Positions 32,863 through 44,596 are shown, numbered from the stretch's first letter. The stretch: DNA of 64,000 nucleotides from Lepraria neglecta (GCA_033220425.1 CM065648.1:1364001-1428000), one strand, 5' to 3'. Numbers and translations are program-made. Notes: a model not told the origin generated them from the letters alone.

Positions 32863-35143
32863 CTACAGCTCTTTCCAATCATCCGGCTTCCCAACCTGGC
32901 CCCACTGCGTCCACCTAGCATGGCCCCAAAGCTCCGCAATCTCAAAATCAGTCAACCCACATCTCCTCATGCCCCGAATGCGCTCTCGAAACCATTCTTG
33001 CTCCCTCTCCAGCGCTTTTCGCCTCCCTTGTGGGTCGTAATGTGTTACAGAGCCAATATCTACTTGTTGGCGTTCCGGCGGCAATGTCTTCCACGGGAAG
33101 AAAGAGCTGTTCTTAGGCTTTCGATCTTGGGCTGTGGCATTGACAGTGGTGATATTAATGGAATCCGGCAACACGATGCGAAAACCATCATCATGCAACT
33201 TGCACGCGCAGTAATAGGTATCATGGATGAGCATTTGCTGTTTGGTACGTATGTTATCACGGCCTAGCAAGCGCAAATGTTGTGAGTCCGCGAAGCTGAA
33301 ATCGAAGATGCTGTAAGCTATTTCGGTGCAATTCTCGTTTGAATTGACAGGACCCCAGACAAAGCATTTCTGGTACTGGACATTCAGCGGGTAAGAAATT
33401 TCCTGGCTTTCCTTGCTGTGAGGTAGCTGCAGGCCTCCTAGTGCAATTTCTTGAGTAGAAGCTTGCGTGAAGAGGCTGCTTGAGGTGTGGACGCCTCCCA
33501 TTAGGTTGCCTACAGAGTGTATTCGCTTACCTTGGATGATCCTGTAGCTTTGGTCAGATGTTGCTAGGTTATTCTCGGACCGATCTGGCTCGTAGTAGGC
33601 CTCCTCACGGAGATCGTATACGTATAGCTCTGATTGTATATAGTTAATTTCCTCAGTCTGCCAAACAATTGCCACTCGAAGTAGTCCGTCCGTGGTCAAC
33701 AATGGCGCCACTGCAACGTTTTTGTAGATCGAACCAGACTGGGGACGGGATAGTAGTGCTGTGCCTTTTAAAAACCCCTTCCCAATATGATCGTCGATAT
33801 ACCACTTGTCCAAGGTCTCGTCTTCGTTTCCTTCGCGCAGATGATACCCACAGGTGAAACCTTCAACTAACACGAAAATATCACCAGAACCGTCTTTCTC
33901 AGCTATGCATCGGGTGACGATGTGCTTGCGAAGTCCATTTTGGTAGCAGATACGTTCGCAAAGCTAAAGACTGCTACGTTAGACATAGTTACTTATGTTT
34001 ACGAGAGAAACTGAGTGACAGACTTACACCCAGATCTGGTGGGAGGAATGCTAGGACCTTCCATGATTGACCGTCATTTATGTGAACCCCGAGGGGTTTT
34101 TTTAAGTCTTGAGCTATTTCGATGAAATTCTCTGAGTAACGTGTTTGTGACCTATGGGAGGATCCCAAATCTTTAATTGAAAAACGACTCTCAAGTTTAG
34201 AGAAGGCTTTGCGAGGTGAAATTTTGTATACTGTTATTATTCCTCCAATCTCAATCTTAAGTTTCGACTTTGTGTTCGGTTTTATTCTGGTCATGCCAAT
34301 AACTTTGATAGGGTCTTCGAAACCTGGGTGCTCAACGCAGCCCACAAACAAAGGTACATCTGTCGAGCTAAATGTATAGATCATCAACACGCTCTTTTGA
34401 CCTGGAGGCGAGGGTACGTGACCCGACGTGACGAATTGGAAGATCATGAAGCCTCCCCGTGAGCCAACTCTAACCGCAGCCGCAAGTTGAGCAAAGTGGC
34501 ACATGGGCACACTCGTGCCCCGGCGCCTTATCTTTTCAGGGATACTGAATGTCAAATTGCGCATGCGAAAACGTGTACGCCATGCGTCGGGGTGCTGGTG
34601 TGTTGAAAGTAAATCGCTACTACGATCCAGGCCCTTTAAAAGTCCTCTGAGATCCGTCTCACCAGATTTGTCTAAGACTGAGGACAAAACCCAGCTATTA
34701 CTCGTAATGTGCTGGTGCCAGGCCTTGCAGGTGTACCGGGCGGCATCCAATGCTGCAGGTGAAAGGTATAACAGTACAAGGTCGGTGATTTCAGCAGGCA
34801 ATCTAAAAATGGAATCACTACCGTGATGGCGTCCGTCATTTCTGGGTTCCGACCCAGCACCGAGGCTAGGCATGGGACCATTGCCATGTTTTTGCCCATC
34901 GCGCTCGGACTCTGGGCCGCCTGTAGCTCGGTCGGTTACAAGTTCCTCTTGTCCTCTTGGTGTGATGTTCCTGGGAACTACCTCATCAACTAGAAATCGA
35001 CATGAAATGTACTCTTCAGCTGAGGCCGGAAATGGAAGATGGAAAGCATCCAATGAGGGAGAAAACTCAGAGCCAGTCTGCATTCGGTCCTGAACAAAGA
35101 CTCTGCCGCGAGGACGTGCTCCCCAAGGGTGCGCTGTCTGCAT
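32863..35143 (-). CDS. F-box-like protein, 738 aa (two exons)
   Basis: Exon 1 is 34028-35143 and exon 2 is 32863-33963, joined in phase by a 64-nt intron (GTAAGT donor, TTTAG acceptor). The ATG at 35143 is preceded by an in-frame TGA. Residues about 110-160 form an F-box-like helix bundle (FRLPAEITDLVLLYLSP, ARYTCKAWH). The rest, around 550 residues, alternates short beta strands and polar loops, as in the C-terminal domains of many fungal F-box proteins that may form a propeller; the last 60 residues contain GRRKALEREQEWFRERIR and end DDWKEL. F-box proteins bind Skp1 and recruit targets to SCF ubiquitin ligases; target unknown. This kind of F-box plus large beta domain is common in ascomycetes. 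Confidence 0.75.
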
Positions 35144-36704
35144 CCTTGAAGAGTTTCAGTTGTAAGAAAGGAAAGCGGTGTGTCACAGAATCGGAGAATG
35201 AGGATCCATTCCGCATTTAGGTGGTGGAATATAAAGACACTCCAATGATAGCTTACAAATAGGCAGTAACCCGTTTGCCAAGGTTGAAACAGGATGTTAC
35301 GTGTCCTGATGGAGAAATGGCAGACTCGTACCAGCCTTTCGAGATAGTAGCCTTGTCAGAAATGGAGTTGTCGTGCCCAATGCAGCTCGGGTCAAAGATA
35401 CTTGTTGGTACCCAATAACAGACGGGTTGGCTTTAGCAAAAGCACCATCAGGGGATGCTGCATATGGTCCGGAGTGTCAAAGCTGTACTTTGGGGGTGAG
35501 TGAGCTTCTGGTATCCAATCGGCGATGTTTATAGAACCCGAAGGAGAGATGTCGGACCCGAGAACCTTGTCAACTTAATTTCCTTAATTTCGTCTAGCGC
35601 CGTCGAATTCGTAGCAACGGCGGAAAGATAAAGAGAATCGTGGATGAGGAAAGAGTTGCTTTGTCAAAGCTTTGACCAATCCAAATGCACCAAACATTCG
35701 CCGGAACCCCCACTACTAGGTGCAGCAATTCCGGTAATCGCTATATCTCATTGCCGATCTTGACTGTAAGCATCCATGGTAGAAGGCAAGTTCCAGCCGC
35801 TAGGTTATGTCCGTAAACGCGGTTCGGTTCGATAGATTGACCAACCGATAGACTCGCGCTGAGTTCATACGCAATTGATCTTCGCGGCGGTTCAAGTTTT
35901 GGTTTTCCCCAATCTTCCGTGAGTGGTGGACCATTCAGGATGCCGAGACCCTAGTGTTAGGAGCCATCAGCCATCCCGTCGACTTTGATGCGCAATGACG
36001 ACTAGTCAGCAGTGGCAAACTGTCCAACAAGCAAGGGTCGTTCTATTGATCAACTTGGTGTAAAGAGAGGTTACATGCGTGGCGGCCAGCTTTGCTGTTT
36101 GAACCCGTGCGGCAGATCAGTACTGTGGGGCTGAGTCTCCATAATTTCGTTCATCACACATAGCGAATTGCTCCCAATCAAATGGGAATTCGGGATCCTT
36201 CCGTTTGGGTGATCGTGCAATTTGTGGGTCGCTCGGACCGAGGCCATGGTGTTGATACTAAGGGAAGGATTTGGCTAGAGGCGTTTGTGGTACTGCGTTA
36301 GTGGGAGACCCGCAGGAGCAGTCCGCTAGTCCACCAAGCAAACTTCAAAGGGCTTGAATTAGCGCCAAGCCCCGGTTATCCCAAACCTTCCTTCCTACCC
36401 CTCCCACTTTGCGCTTCTCACTTTACCTTAACTTCAAACCTTCCCTGCTCCTCACATCAGGAGCTACAGTCCAGCAAAACACCTGGTCTGGACCGACAAG
36501 GGTGTTATCAGTGGCGCATATCGCACGCCGTGCGCAGGATTCGATTTGTTTTGCTTTTTGCGGGATCCCGTCATCAGGATTCGACCACCAAGCTGCAGTA
36601 CCACAGCAGGCGATAGCTACACTACACTTCCCTCTCACAATCTACCTGGACCCCAATCGAGAATCGCATTTCACTAGGACCTCCTTGAAAGACGTTTCAC
36701 CACC
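35144..36704. other. 1.5 kb intergenic region, no supported gene
   Basis: Between the divergent F-box-like and CxxC-repeat genes. Contains CpG-containing promoter-like sequence but no consistent frame, RNA or repeat. Confidence 0.4.
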
Positions 36705-37850
36705 ATGAGTACCTCAGCCTCAGGCCAAGGTTCAGCTGGCGGCTCTGAGGATAAACCCAAAGGCCTGGCCAAGTTCATGAGAAGAGCCAGTTTGGTCTTG
36801 AAAAGAGACAAGTCTAAGAGGCAGTCCATCTCCAACACCCCTGGTCTTGCCCCCGTGAAGGATGCTAATACTCCATCTGCGTCGAGCTCGACTCCTGCCG
36901 CCAGGTAAGCGCCATACTTTTCCCTACTGCTTGTTTCGTCGGGTCATCACTAACATGCCAGCAGCGCTCCCGTAGCAGCACCAGCTCCCGCTAAAGCGAA
37001 CACAACACCGACTCTATCGGTTCCTGCCCAGATTACCCAAGTCATCAAGGACAACAAGCCGGCTCCTCCACCCTTCAAGCCACGCTCGGCCATGACTGCC
37101 AAGGAGAACAGCGCAATGCAGGAGCAAAAGGCCCGCGTCATGTTCGCCAAATATGGGTTGACTCTGGAGCCTGGCGAATGGACCGTGCCGTACGCAGACG
37201 GTGCACCAAGGGTGGAGAAGAAGGTCCGCATGAGGGTCCACCGTACCTGTCATCGCTGCCAGACATCATTTGGAGCCGAAAGGATTTGCAGCAATTGCCA
37301 GCACACTCGCTGCAAGAAATGCCCCGGAAATCCTAGGAAGACTCCAAAGGACAAGGGCAAAGGCAAGGCCGTCGGAGGCATTGCTATTGATGATGGCACC
37401 AAGCAGAGCACCGATCCTTTGACAATGCCGCACCGTGCCACTGGAAAGGAACTGGCCCGTAAAAGCCCTACCCAACGGGTGCGCAGGACATGCCATCAAT
37501 GCCAAACGTTGTTTACTGGAAAGGCTACCCAATGTGAGAATTGCAAACACCTACGCTGCCATCAGTGCCCGCGTGAACCGTAAGCTATCTACCTCTTATG
37601 CTCTTAGATCATCACTAACATTTTCAGGCCAAAACTCAACAAGTATCCTGAAGGCTACCCCGGTGATAGCGAACAGCTATATCCTCTAGGACGGCGTGAG
37701 CTGAGACCCGCACGTACCCACGTCAGATGGACTTGTGAAAAGTGCGACACGATGTTCAAGGACCATGGAAAGACATGTGAGAATTGTGGACACGAAAAAT
37801 GCGACGACTGTCCTCGCAAACCGCCCAAAAAAAGTGAAGAAGCCGCTTGA
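36705..37850 (+). CDS. CxxC triple-repeat protein with frameshifted tail
   Basis: Exons 36705-36904, 36962-37579 and 37628-37850 give 346 aa. The N-terminus is basic and Ser-rich, then a segment KARVMFAKYGLTLEPGEW precedes three tandem zinc-ribbon-like units, each with the pattern CxxC-x(8-9)-CxxC-x(4)-CxxC: CHRCQTSF..., CHQCQTLF..., and CEKCDTMF.... This pattern fits zinc binding; such proteins are common and uncharacterised in filamentous fungi. The third unit is followed by a run of seven A at about 37827-37833. Read as is, the frame ends KKSEEAA at 37848-37850; with one A fewer, it continues as VKKPLDPEAVKSVEERMKN to a stop at 37912-37914, which looks like the true family tail. The exon 2 acceptor is a NAGNAG site. 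Confidence 0.8.
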
Positions 37851-37914
37851 TCCAGAAGCGGTGAAGAGCGTGGAGGAGCGTATGAAAAATCTGGAGGTGT
37901 CTCCGGCTGCTTGA

Positions 37915-39542
37915 CACCCACAGTCGTTCAAAATCTGGTCTTTTCATGTCCAATGAGCGAGCATTTCCTTACGATCTAAATTTCGGCTTGTTTCCTACTT
38001 TACTTCTGACGATATATTACGAATGTATGGTGAGAAGAGGGATTTGTCTTACGATGACGTTTAACGTTCTTTGATATTATCTGCTCATAGCATTCTGTCT
38101 TCCCTCACGAGGGTTTTGCCATATACCTAGCATATTATGACATATAAGCAATCTACGAGCACAAGTCATGGGGGACTCCGTTTCCCTGTATTTACTCTTC
38201 TTAGCATCGACCTGTTTGAAGCCAACTGACCTTGGCCTACGGAGGTGTCGTCTACCACTGCTTCTCCCTGAAATTCAATCTGTACAAGCCTCATGGGACC
38301 ATTGGCTTTCGGAGTCCGGAATCTAGGGCCAGATGATAGTTCGTCAACGTTTCCGCAAGATAGAGACAAAAGGCCTAGATTTCCCTGAGTCTACCAGATT
38401 ACGTAGAAGATTGATTTCCATCTTATCGCCGGCATTTCGACGATGTCAGGGGCAAACCCCTTACGTTTGAGATTAGAAAGACATCTGGACCAAGTCCCAC
38501 CCAATCTATCCAGAATCTACCGACTTTCTCGTGCGGCTCGGATTCGGCCCGGAGGCTACCGGCACTGAAACGGAGAGATAACAATAGGATCTTTGTATGA
38601 CTAAAATTGACGGTATAGAGTGGGATACTAGCAACTCTTGGGAGGGCGTAGTAGTATCGAAACCACAGCGTGGCCCCACGTGTGGGACGACCTGAGGAGA
38701 TTTGGCTGGCCTAACTTCGCAAACAACACTTCAAAAGACCTCGTCATAGTATACTAAAAAAAACTCCTCAGCTCCCGGGTCTCTATCCGGAATTTGATCT
38801 ATCGAATACACTAATAGACGGGTTTATATCGGACTACGGTCCGCAAAAGGGTCGCATCTATAGCCCGCAATATTAGGAATAGACCTGTCATCTCCCCCAC
38901 GGAAGAGCCCCGCAACTCCGATATGCGGCGCGAGTCATATAGCTTCGAAGCTATCTTTTCGGGGAGCATCAACCCTGCATCCGTAACCTCCGTCACTCAA
39001 CCACTGCTTTTTGGGATTCTTCGCTTCGTGATTGAGCTGCATGTGGACTGATGCGTTGGCTGTGCAGATGGCTGAGGAGGGCTAACCCCATCTAGTTAGA
39101 CGGACAGGCGACGACAGCCACATATGTTAAGTTTCACGGAGCATGGAGGTCCAATGGCCTTTCAGCTACCATTCGATTAACGCCATGGCATAGCCTTCCC
39201 AGCCGACCAGTCTCTATCGAGAAGTCATGATGCAGAGGGCTGAAGAAAGCCCAGTAGGGCTTCCCGTCCTCGCTGCCTGTCAGGCAGCCGCGAGGCTAGA
39301 GCGCGCTTACGTTCAGCTTCCAAGTTTTGATCCAATGGATTAACTGCTGCTTATCCAGGGCTGAGTTGAGGCCCGTAGCTGCATGCTGCAGCCTGAATGA
39401 TTCACTGCTCCGAGTTGCCTTACAAAGTTTATTAGAATCTGCTGTCCGTCCACAAAGCAACTCTTTCAAACAACTTTATCATTCAGTACAACCATTACAC
39501 AGGTATCCTAAATACGCTCGCCAAGACTCACACCTTCTCAAT
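37915..39542. other. 1.6 kb intergenic region with a hairpin
   Basis: No supported gene. A GC-rich inverted repeat at 39268-39295 (CCTCGCTGCCTG paired with CAGGCAGCCGCGAGG) could form a stable hairpin. The open frame in front of the AAA ATPase ATG begins at a TTG (39327) and is not taken as coding. Confidence 0.4.
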
Positions 39543-42215
39543 ATGGACAACCATCATATGAGCGGCTGGAACGGTCACTTGCCCCTAACCGGTTTCAGCC
39601 AACAGATTACTCGCCACTCGATCCTTGGTGTTCTCAAAGGCCTTGTTGTTCGCCCAGACGGCCTTCTATGGGGCCATGACGGGGAACCTATTGGCAAAAT
39701 TGTTGAAGGGGATTTGGGCAATCTCGAAGGAGAGACTGTCGATGAGAATGGCTGGGTGGTTGACCAAGAAGGTTTCGTCATCGGAAAAGCCGATGTGCTT
39801 TCTCAGGAGGAGGCCAATAGATTACACCGGTTGGCCTGGCCAGACAAGTATGACGATAACGATGATGCTTCTGAGACGGAATCTCAGTCCAAGCATGTCG
39901 AACCATATCACGCTGAAGGCACCAATGAACCTGCGAAAGAATCTACTAATCCTAATGGTACTGTCACTGTCGGTTTCGACTACTTGAAGAAGCTCGAAAA
40001 TATGATCACCGACCTCCAGCTTCGGGCCGGTCCTCCTGTACCAGGTTCCATAGAAATCATCGGGGTTGGGAACAAGCCAAAAGAGATCGAGGACGCAACT
40101 AGAGAGCCGAAACTAGAGGTTCTGCGGTTGAAGGAGTCCCCCACTTACTACGGAGATCCAGAGCCCCAGCGTGAGCCCGATGTCGACTCCCCAGGTGACC
40201 ATGGCGTTTCCGAAAACCTCGGCAACAAGAACGTTTTGACCATTGTCCGGGAGTTCGACGAGAGGAAACGGTTTTGGAAGAAGAAGGCAGAGATTGCGTC
40301 ACCCGCCTTAATCAAGCGTCTTCACAACGTGTGTCATTATGAAACCGACGTTGACACAGTCAATGGGGATCTCCATCTCACGGAACCTCTGATGGTCTTG
40401 TTCCATAATCGGGAGCAACTCACGAACCTGGCTGAAGACAGGGCCGCGTCCAACCCACTCTCGGACCATGCCAAAGTCCTCGTCGACTTCATGCGCAGTG
40501 ACTGTCCTGACACCACCAAGAAGCTCGATGACATCGAGTCCGCAAATCCTTCCGGCTTAATCACCTGGCCCGATGTCTGGATGCTATATCGGCCTGGCAC
40601 GATCGTCTACACCATCGAGAACGGTGAACGCGAGGCCTTCGTCGTTGACTCTATCCGCGGTATGCAGAAACGTCGCCCTGGTTTTATAGGACGCCACAGC
40701 CATAGCAGAATGGACCTGACCTGCTGGTCTATCAACTATGACGGAGAGATCTACGGCCGCGTGTGGTCTACTCATTGCATTCTGCCATTTCATGGAACCA
40801 AGGAGATTGCGTCTTTGGACCTTGTTCCAGCAAAATTTCTTCCCGAGGCGGAGACTACCAGGGCTGATTTGATCGCCCGAGGGAAGAAATTCTGGGGGCT
40901 ACAGGGACAGAAGTATCTCGAGTATACTGGCGAGATGTGGACTCAACAGGCGACTGAAGATGAAGCAGTCCGAGTTATGGTGGACCATCTTGCATACCAG
41001 CGCCGCAACGACTGGCCCATTACCATCGACAGGAAACGTGGGCCAGCATCTTCCCAGAGCAAGAATTGGAGAGCAAATAGATTCAACCAGGACGACGATA
41101 GACGGTCTCGAAGACGTAGAGCACCCCCACCGGCATATGACGAATACTATAATCCCCTCGGTGTCGATGATCCTGAGGAGCTGAACAATGTTCCCCCTCA
41201 TCGACGCTTCAAGACTGACCAACCTCCACACCGTGACGAATCCGAGTTCAATAAATATGACAGGATCCAGCCGGACTCGGAGCCCGGTGAGCTTACCCTG
41301 TTGCTTTGCCCACAGCAAGTCCATGGCTACTGCCTTCGCGACAAAGTCTGGAAGGACCTCAATATCACTCAACTACGACCCGTCTCCTTCCGCAAGAACG
41401 CATGGGACTGCCTAGTCCTCGATGCCGAGTACAAAGACATCGTCCAAGCGGTGGTATCCTCCTACGTCGACAAAACAGCCATGCTCGACGACCTCGTAGC
41501 CGGAAAGGGCAAAGGCCTCGTCGCTCTCCTCCACGGCGCCCCTGGAAGCGGCAAGACTTTGACAGCTGAATGCGTTGCCGACAGCTACGGAAAACCCCTC
41601 TACCATGTAACGTGTGGCGATATTGGCACCGACCCTGAGGGACTTGAAGAGCGTCTTGAGGAGATCTTTGACTATGCTGTTACTTTTGGTGCGATTTTGC
41701 TTCTTGATGAAGCGGACATCTTTTTGCAAGATCGCGATTATACGAATTTGGAACGGAATGCACTTGTTTCTATTTTCCTTCGCCAGCTGGAGTATTTTAA
41801 GGGCGTTCTCTTTCTTACGACTAACCGCGTTGGCATGTTCGATCAGGCGTTCCAGTCGCGCATTCACGTCACCTTGGGTCTACCTTCTCTAGACCAAGAA
41901 CGTCGCATGGCGGTGTGGAGCATCTTCCTGCAGGATTTGACCACTAAAGGGGCTATCAGTGAGGCTCGCTACGATGTTCTCATGCAGCTAGTACACGACA
42001 AGTGGAGCAAGGAGAAGTTGAATGGGAGGCAGATCCGCAATGCGGTTCGTACTGCACTTGTGGTCGCGGAGAAGAGGGGAGAGATGGTGGGAGAGAAGGA
42101 GTTTGAGACTGTGTTGCGCATTGGGAGGGAGTTTGAGGGTTATATGGGTAGTTTGGGAGGGAAGGGAGTGGAGAAGGGGGCGTTGGAGGGGTTTATGGAG
42201 GTTGAGAGGCCTTGA
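39543..42215 (+). CDS. AAA+ ATPase with DUF3659 repeats and DUF7025 domain
   Basis: One exon of 890 aa starting at the ATG at 39543 (MDNHHMSGWNGH). Residues about 25-85 contain two DUF3659-type repeats (LVVRPDGLLWGHDGEPIGK and VDENGWVVDQEGFVIGK). A DUF7025-like region around residues 350-440 precedes a single AAA module: Walker A GAPGSGKT at about 665, Walker B ILLLDEAD at about 718, sensor-1 TTNR, an arginine-finger region QSRIH, and a C-terminal lid with RQIRNAVRTAL. All core ATPase motifs are intact, so it should hydrolyse ATP, probably as a hexameric remodeller. The DUF7025 plus AAA pair is a large, uncharacterised family in filamentous fungi; an added DUF3659 domain at the N-terminus is less usual. 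The substrate is unknown. Confidence 0.85.
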   Translation: MDNHHMSGWNGHLPLTGFSQQITRHSILGVLKGLVVRPDGLLWGHDGEPIGKIVEGDLGNLEGETVDENGWVVDQEGFVIGKADVLSQEEANRLHRLAWPDKYDDNDDASETESQSKHVEPYHAEGTNEPAKESTNPNGTVTVGFDYLKKLENMITDLQLRAGPPVPGSIEIIGVGNKPKEIEDATREPKLEVLRLKESPTYYGDPEPQREPDVDSPGDHGVSENLGNKNVLTIVREFDERKRFWKKKAEIASPALIKRLHNVCHYETDVDTVNGDLHLTEPLMVLFHNREQLTNLAEDRAASNPLSDHAKVLVDFMRSDCPDTTKKLDDIESANPSGLITWPDVWMLYRPGTIVYTIENGEREAFVVDSIRGMQKRRPGFIGRHSHSRMDLTCWSINYDGEIYGRVWSTHCILPFHGTKEIASLDLVPAKFLPEAETTRADLIARGKKFWGLQGQKYLEYTGEMWTQQATEDEAVRVMVDHLAYQRRNDWPITIDRKRGPASSQSKNWRANRFNQDDDRRSRRRRAPPPAYDEYYNPLGVDDPEELNNVPPHRRFKTDQPPHRDESEFNKYDRIQPDSEPGELTLLLCPQQVHGYCLRDKVWKDLNITQLRPVSFRKNAWDCLVLDAEYKDIVQAVVSSYVDKTAMLDDLVAGKGKGLVALLHGAPGSGKTLTAECVADSYGKPLYHVTCGDIGTDPEGLEERLEEIFDYAVTFGAILLLDEADIFLQDRDYTNLERNALVSIFLRQLEYFKGVLFLTTNRVGMFDQAFQSRIHVTLGLPSLDQERRMAVWSIFLQDLTTKGAISEARYDVLMQLVHDKWSKEKLNGRQIRNAVRTALVVAEKRGEMVGEKEFETVLRIGREFEGYMGSLGGKGVEKGALEGFMEVERP

Positions 42216-42609
42216 AGTGGGCACCGATGGTGTACTAGGATTGTGCATTTATGAATCAGTAGAGCAACGAGTTTGGAAGTTTAGGCTTTAAAGTCTATGA
42301 AAATGAACTGTTTCGAAGGATGCCAGACCGTGATTCGTGTCAAATTTATGCCCTTGTAAAGCTCAGAGAATGCGGTTTGTAGCTCCATTGAAGGCTCGAA
42401 CACAGCTGCAGACTATATCCTTAAGTCAAGAATCTAGACAAATGAATGGTCGAAGTATCTAAATTGAAACAATTGCAACTCTTCTTCGCTTGAAACGGGA
42501 CCGCGGAAGAGGGGACTTCCCAACGTGCTTCCACCACTTTCCACTCGTATTCTCTGCAGCAAAAAAAGACTGTGTGATTCCACTTGGGCAAAAATTCGAA
42601 TCAGAGTAA
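42216..42609. other. short intergenic region
   Basis: About 390 bp between the AAA ATPase and the tRNA gene; nothing further seen. Confidence 0.4.
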
Positions 42610-42695
42610 GCCCGAACACCGATTCGAACGATGGACCTAGAGATAGTAGAAAATTATAACTGCAATCTCTCGCTCTAACCGCTGAGCTATTCGGG
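42610..42695 (-). tRNA. tRNA with intron, anticodon probably GCA (Cys)
   Basis: The minus strand shows a fully paired acceptor (CCCGAAT with GTTCGGG, one T-G pair), D arm TAGCTCAGCGGTTAGAGC, anticodon stem AGAGA/TCTCT, a five-nt variable loop and a T arm CATCG-TTCGAAT-CGGTG. The loop starts TTGCAG, which puts GCA at 34-36, followed by an insertion of about 15 nt that fits an intron at 37/38. The Cys call depends on that geometry; the acceptor and D arm are not typical for eukaryotic tRNA-Cys, so the isotype is uncertain. Confidence 0.6.
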
Positions 42696-42890
42696 CATAA
42701 GTAGAAATTCTTTTATTCAATAATTTAAAACAAGATAAATCGGGACATATTATGCGGTTGAATGACTCTACTCTTTCACACCACGCAGCGTTGCGGTGAC
42801 CGGACCACTAGCTCTAAAATGGTATACAGCAACCGTTTAGATATCCTAAGACACCTCACTGACAACTCTACTCACTCCATACCACCAACC

Positions 42891-43793
42891 ATGCCCTCAA
42901 GCCCATTCTTCCACCTCCCTCTCGAACTCCGCCGCCAAATCTACACCACCTTCTTCTCCACCCTCCACCTCCCCTACCCCACCCTCACCCACCCCCTCCT
43001 CCACACCTCGCACCAAATCCGTTCCGAAGCCCAAAACCTCTTCTACAACAACGCGCGCTTCAGCCTTCAAACAACCGAGCACTTCGTCAACTACCTCTCA
43101 AGCATCCCCCGCTATACGCTTGAGCAACTACGGCATGTGGAGGTGAAGGGGTATCCGTTTCCGCTGTATCCGTCTGAGGGGTATGGCAGTTATTTTACGT
43201 TTGATTTCTCGAGCGTGGTGTTACTGTTTCCGGGACTGCAGTTGCATACGTTGATCCTACACGACCCTTACCATGGTAAAAATGTTGGTGAGGATGGATG
43301 GGGGCATGATGCATCTTACAACGAGGTCGGTGATCTGATCAAGAATGGCAGAGGGTGGAAGAACTTGGTTTTTAAGAGCGAGAACGATCACATGATGGAG
43401 GTGGTAAGGTTCACGAGTATTGATCGGGCTGGGAATAGGAATGAGGAAGTGCATGGACGGGATAAGCAGCCGGGGACGTGGGACAGGTTAATTAAGGAGC
43501 GGGATGGGGAGGGTGAGGGGGCGGGGGTGGAGATGTGGGTTTGTCAGGAGGGGGGAAAGAGGGAGAAGGTGGATGCTGAGGTAGGATATAAGGTTCGTGG
43601 GGAGGGATGGGAGGATGTTGGGATTGAGATTAGGGTGAGGAGGGGGAAGGGGGCGGATTGTGTGCAGGATGGCAAGGTGGGGTGTGTGTATGATGAGAAA
43701 TTGTTGGAGATTTTTAGAAGGATGAATTGGAGAGAGATTAAGGAGAATGAGCTGTTGCTTGATGGTGAGGAGGATCCTTGTAGGCATCTCTAG
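42891..43793 (+). CDS. small F-box-like protein
   Basis: The ATG at 42891 sits in a good context (ACC before ATG) and begins MPSSPFFHLPLELRRQIYTTF, the short F-box-like helix common in fungal hypothetical proteins, followed by SHQIRSEAQNLFYNNARF, where the Cys/His-poor motif RSEAQNLFY is typical of the same class. The frame, 300 aa, is single-exon; a farther upstream ATG at 42762 is possible. The C-terminal half is charged with Gly/Glu-rich repeats. SCF-linked target recognition is the likely role by analogy. G-rich coding in the last third matches an unusually purine-skewed tail. Confidence 0.6.
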   Translation: MPSSPFFHLPLELRRQIYTTFFSTLHLPYPTLTHPLLHTSHQIRSEAQNLFYNNARFSLQTTEHFVNYLSSIPRYTLEQLRHVEVKGYPFPLYPSEGYGSYFTFDFSSVVLLFPGLQLHTLILHDPYHGKNVGEDGWGHDASYNEVGDLIKNGRGWKNLVFKSENDHMMEVVRFTSIDRAGNRNEEVHGRDKQPGTWDRLIKERDGEGEGAGVEMWVCQEGGKREKVDAEVGYKVRGEGWEDVGIEIRVRRGKGADCVQDGKVGCVYDEKLLEIFRRMNWREIKENELLLDGEEDPCRHL

Positions 43794-44596
43794 GGGATAG
43801 CAGTACCGAATGGAGTTGACGACCGATGGGGAGTGCTGTCTTTTCACTGCTCCTGAGATATATCAGCTGACACGAACTCTGCTCCCAGACGATGTATGTT
43901 TGCAAGAACCCTATTTTATGACAATCGTGTGTCCTCTGCTTTCTACTCTGGTTTTACGTTTGGCAAGGTCTTTGCTTCTAGATGGATTTTTGTCCGTCGA
44001 TTCCTACTCTACAAACTCGTCTTATGGCTCCGAAATTCTCAAGCACTGCCGCATCACTTATCCATTGGTACTCTCAAGTCCTCCGCTTGCACGCCATTCC
44101 AAGTCCTGCAGTTCCCCAGCAGCCATATTAGCGCTCTAAAGGCACTCCCAAGCGTATCGCCTTACTATCGCTGGTGCCCTTCATGTGGTACTTTAGTCCG
44201 ACTGCGATTATAGTCATGGGCCGACCCTGATTTGCCTTGTCTTTCGAATCGAGAGCTTTGTGTAGCTTGAGAGCTCTACTTAGGGTGCAGTCTAGACTAT
44301 CAATGCTATGGAAGTATTATTGATAGACCTTTGAGAACCCATCGTCCATACTTACTCCCTATTCCCATCGACTGGATAAGGGCCATTTTTACAATATTGC
44401 AAGCCATCGCTGTCGAAGAAAGCGGCAAAGATATTGTCGAATGTGGCCAGGGTTGATGTTACAGAGACGCTGGACACGTCTCTGCCATAGCTCTCGCCTA
44501 GTCATAATTTCAACCTATCATTTCCTCTGCCCTCAATGGAAAAGCTAAAACTCTCTGAAATCTGCTTCCTTCTATCTATCCCAAACAACCCGATCT
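43794..44596. other. intergenic region, no supported gene
   Basis: About 800 bp between convergent genes; overlapping plus-strand frames at 43810-44213 lack protein character. Confidence 0.4.

Noticed and set aside
39327-39542. Extension of the AAA ATPase frame upstream of ATG 39543
   Set aside because: It begins with TTG and does not resemble the family; the ATG at 39543 is followed by the conserved repeat region.
43810-44213. Plus-strand frames after the F-box-like gene
   Set aside because: No coherent motifs, and the two frames overlap each other.
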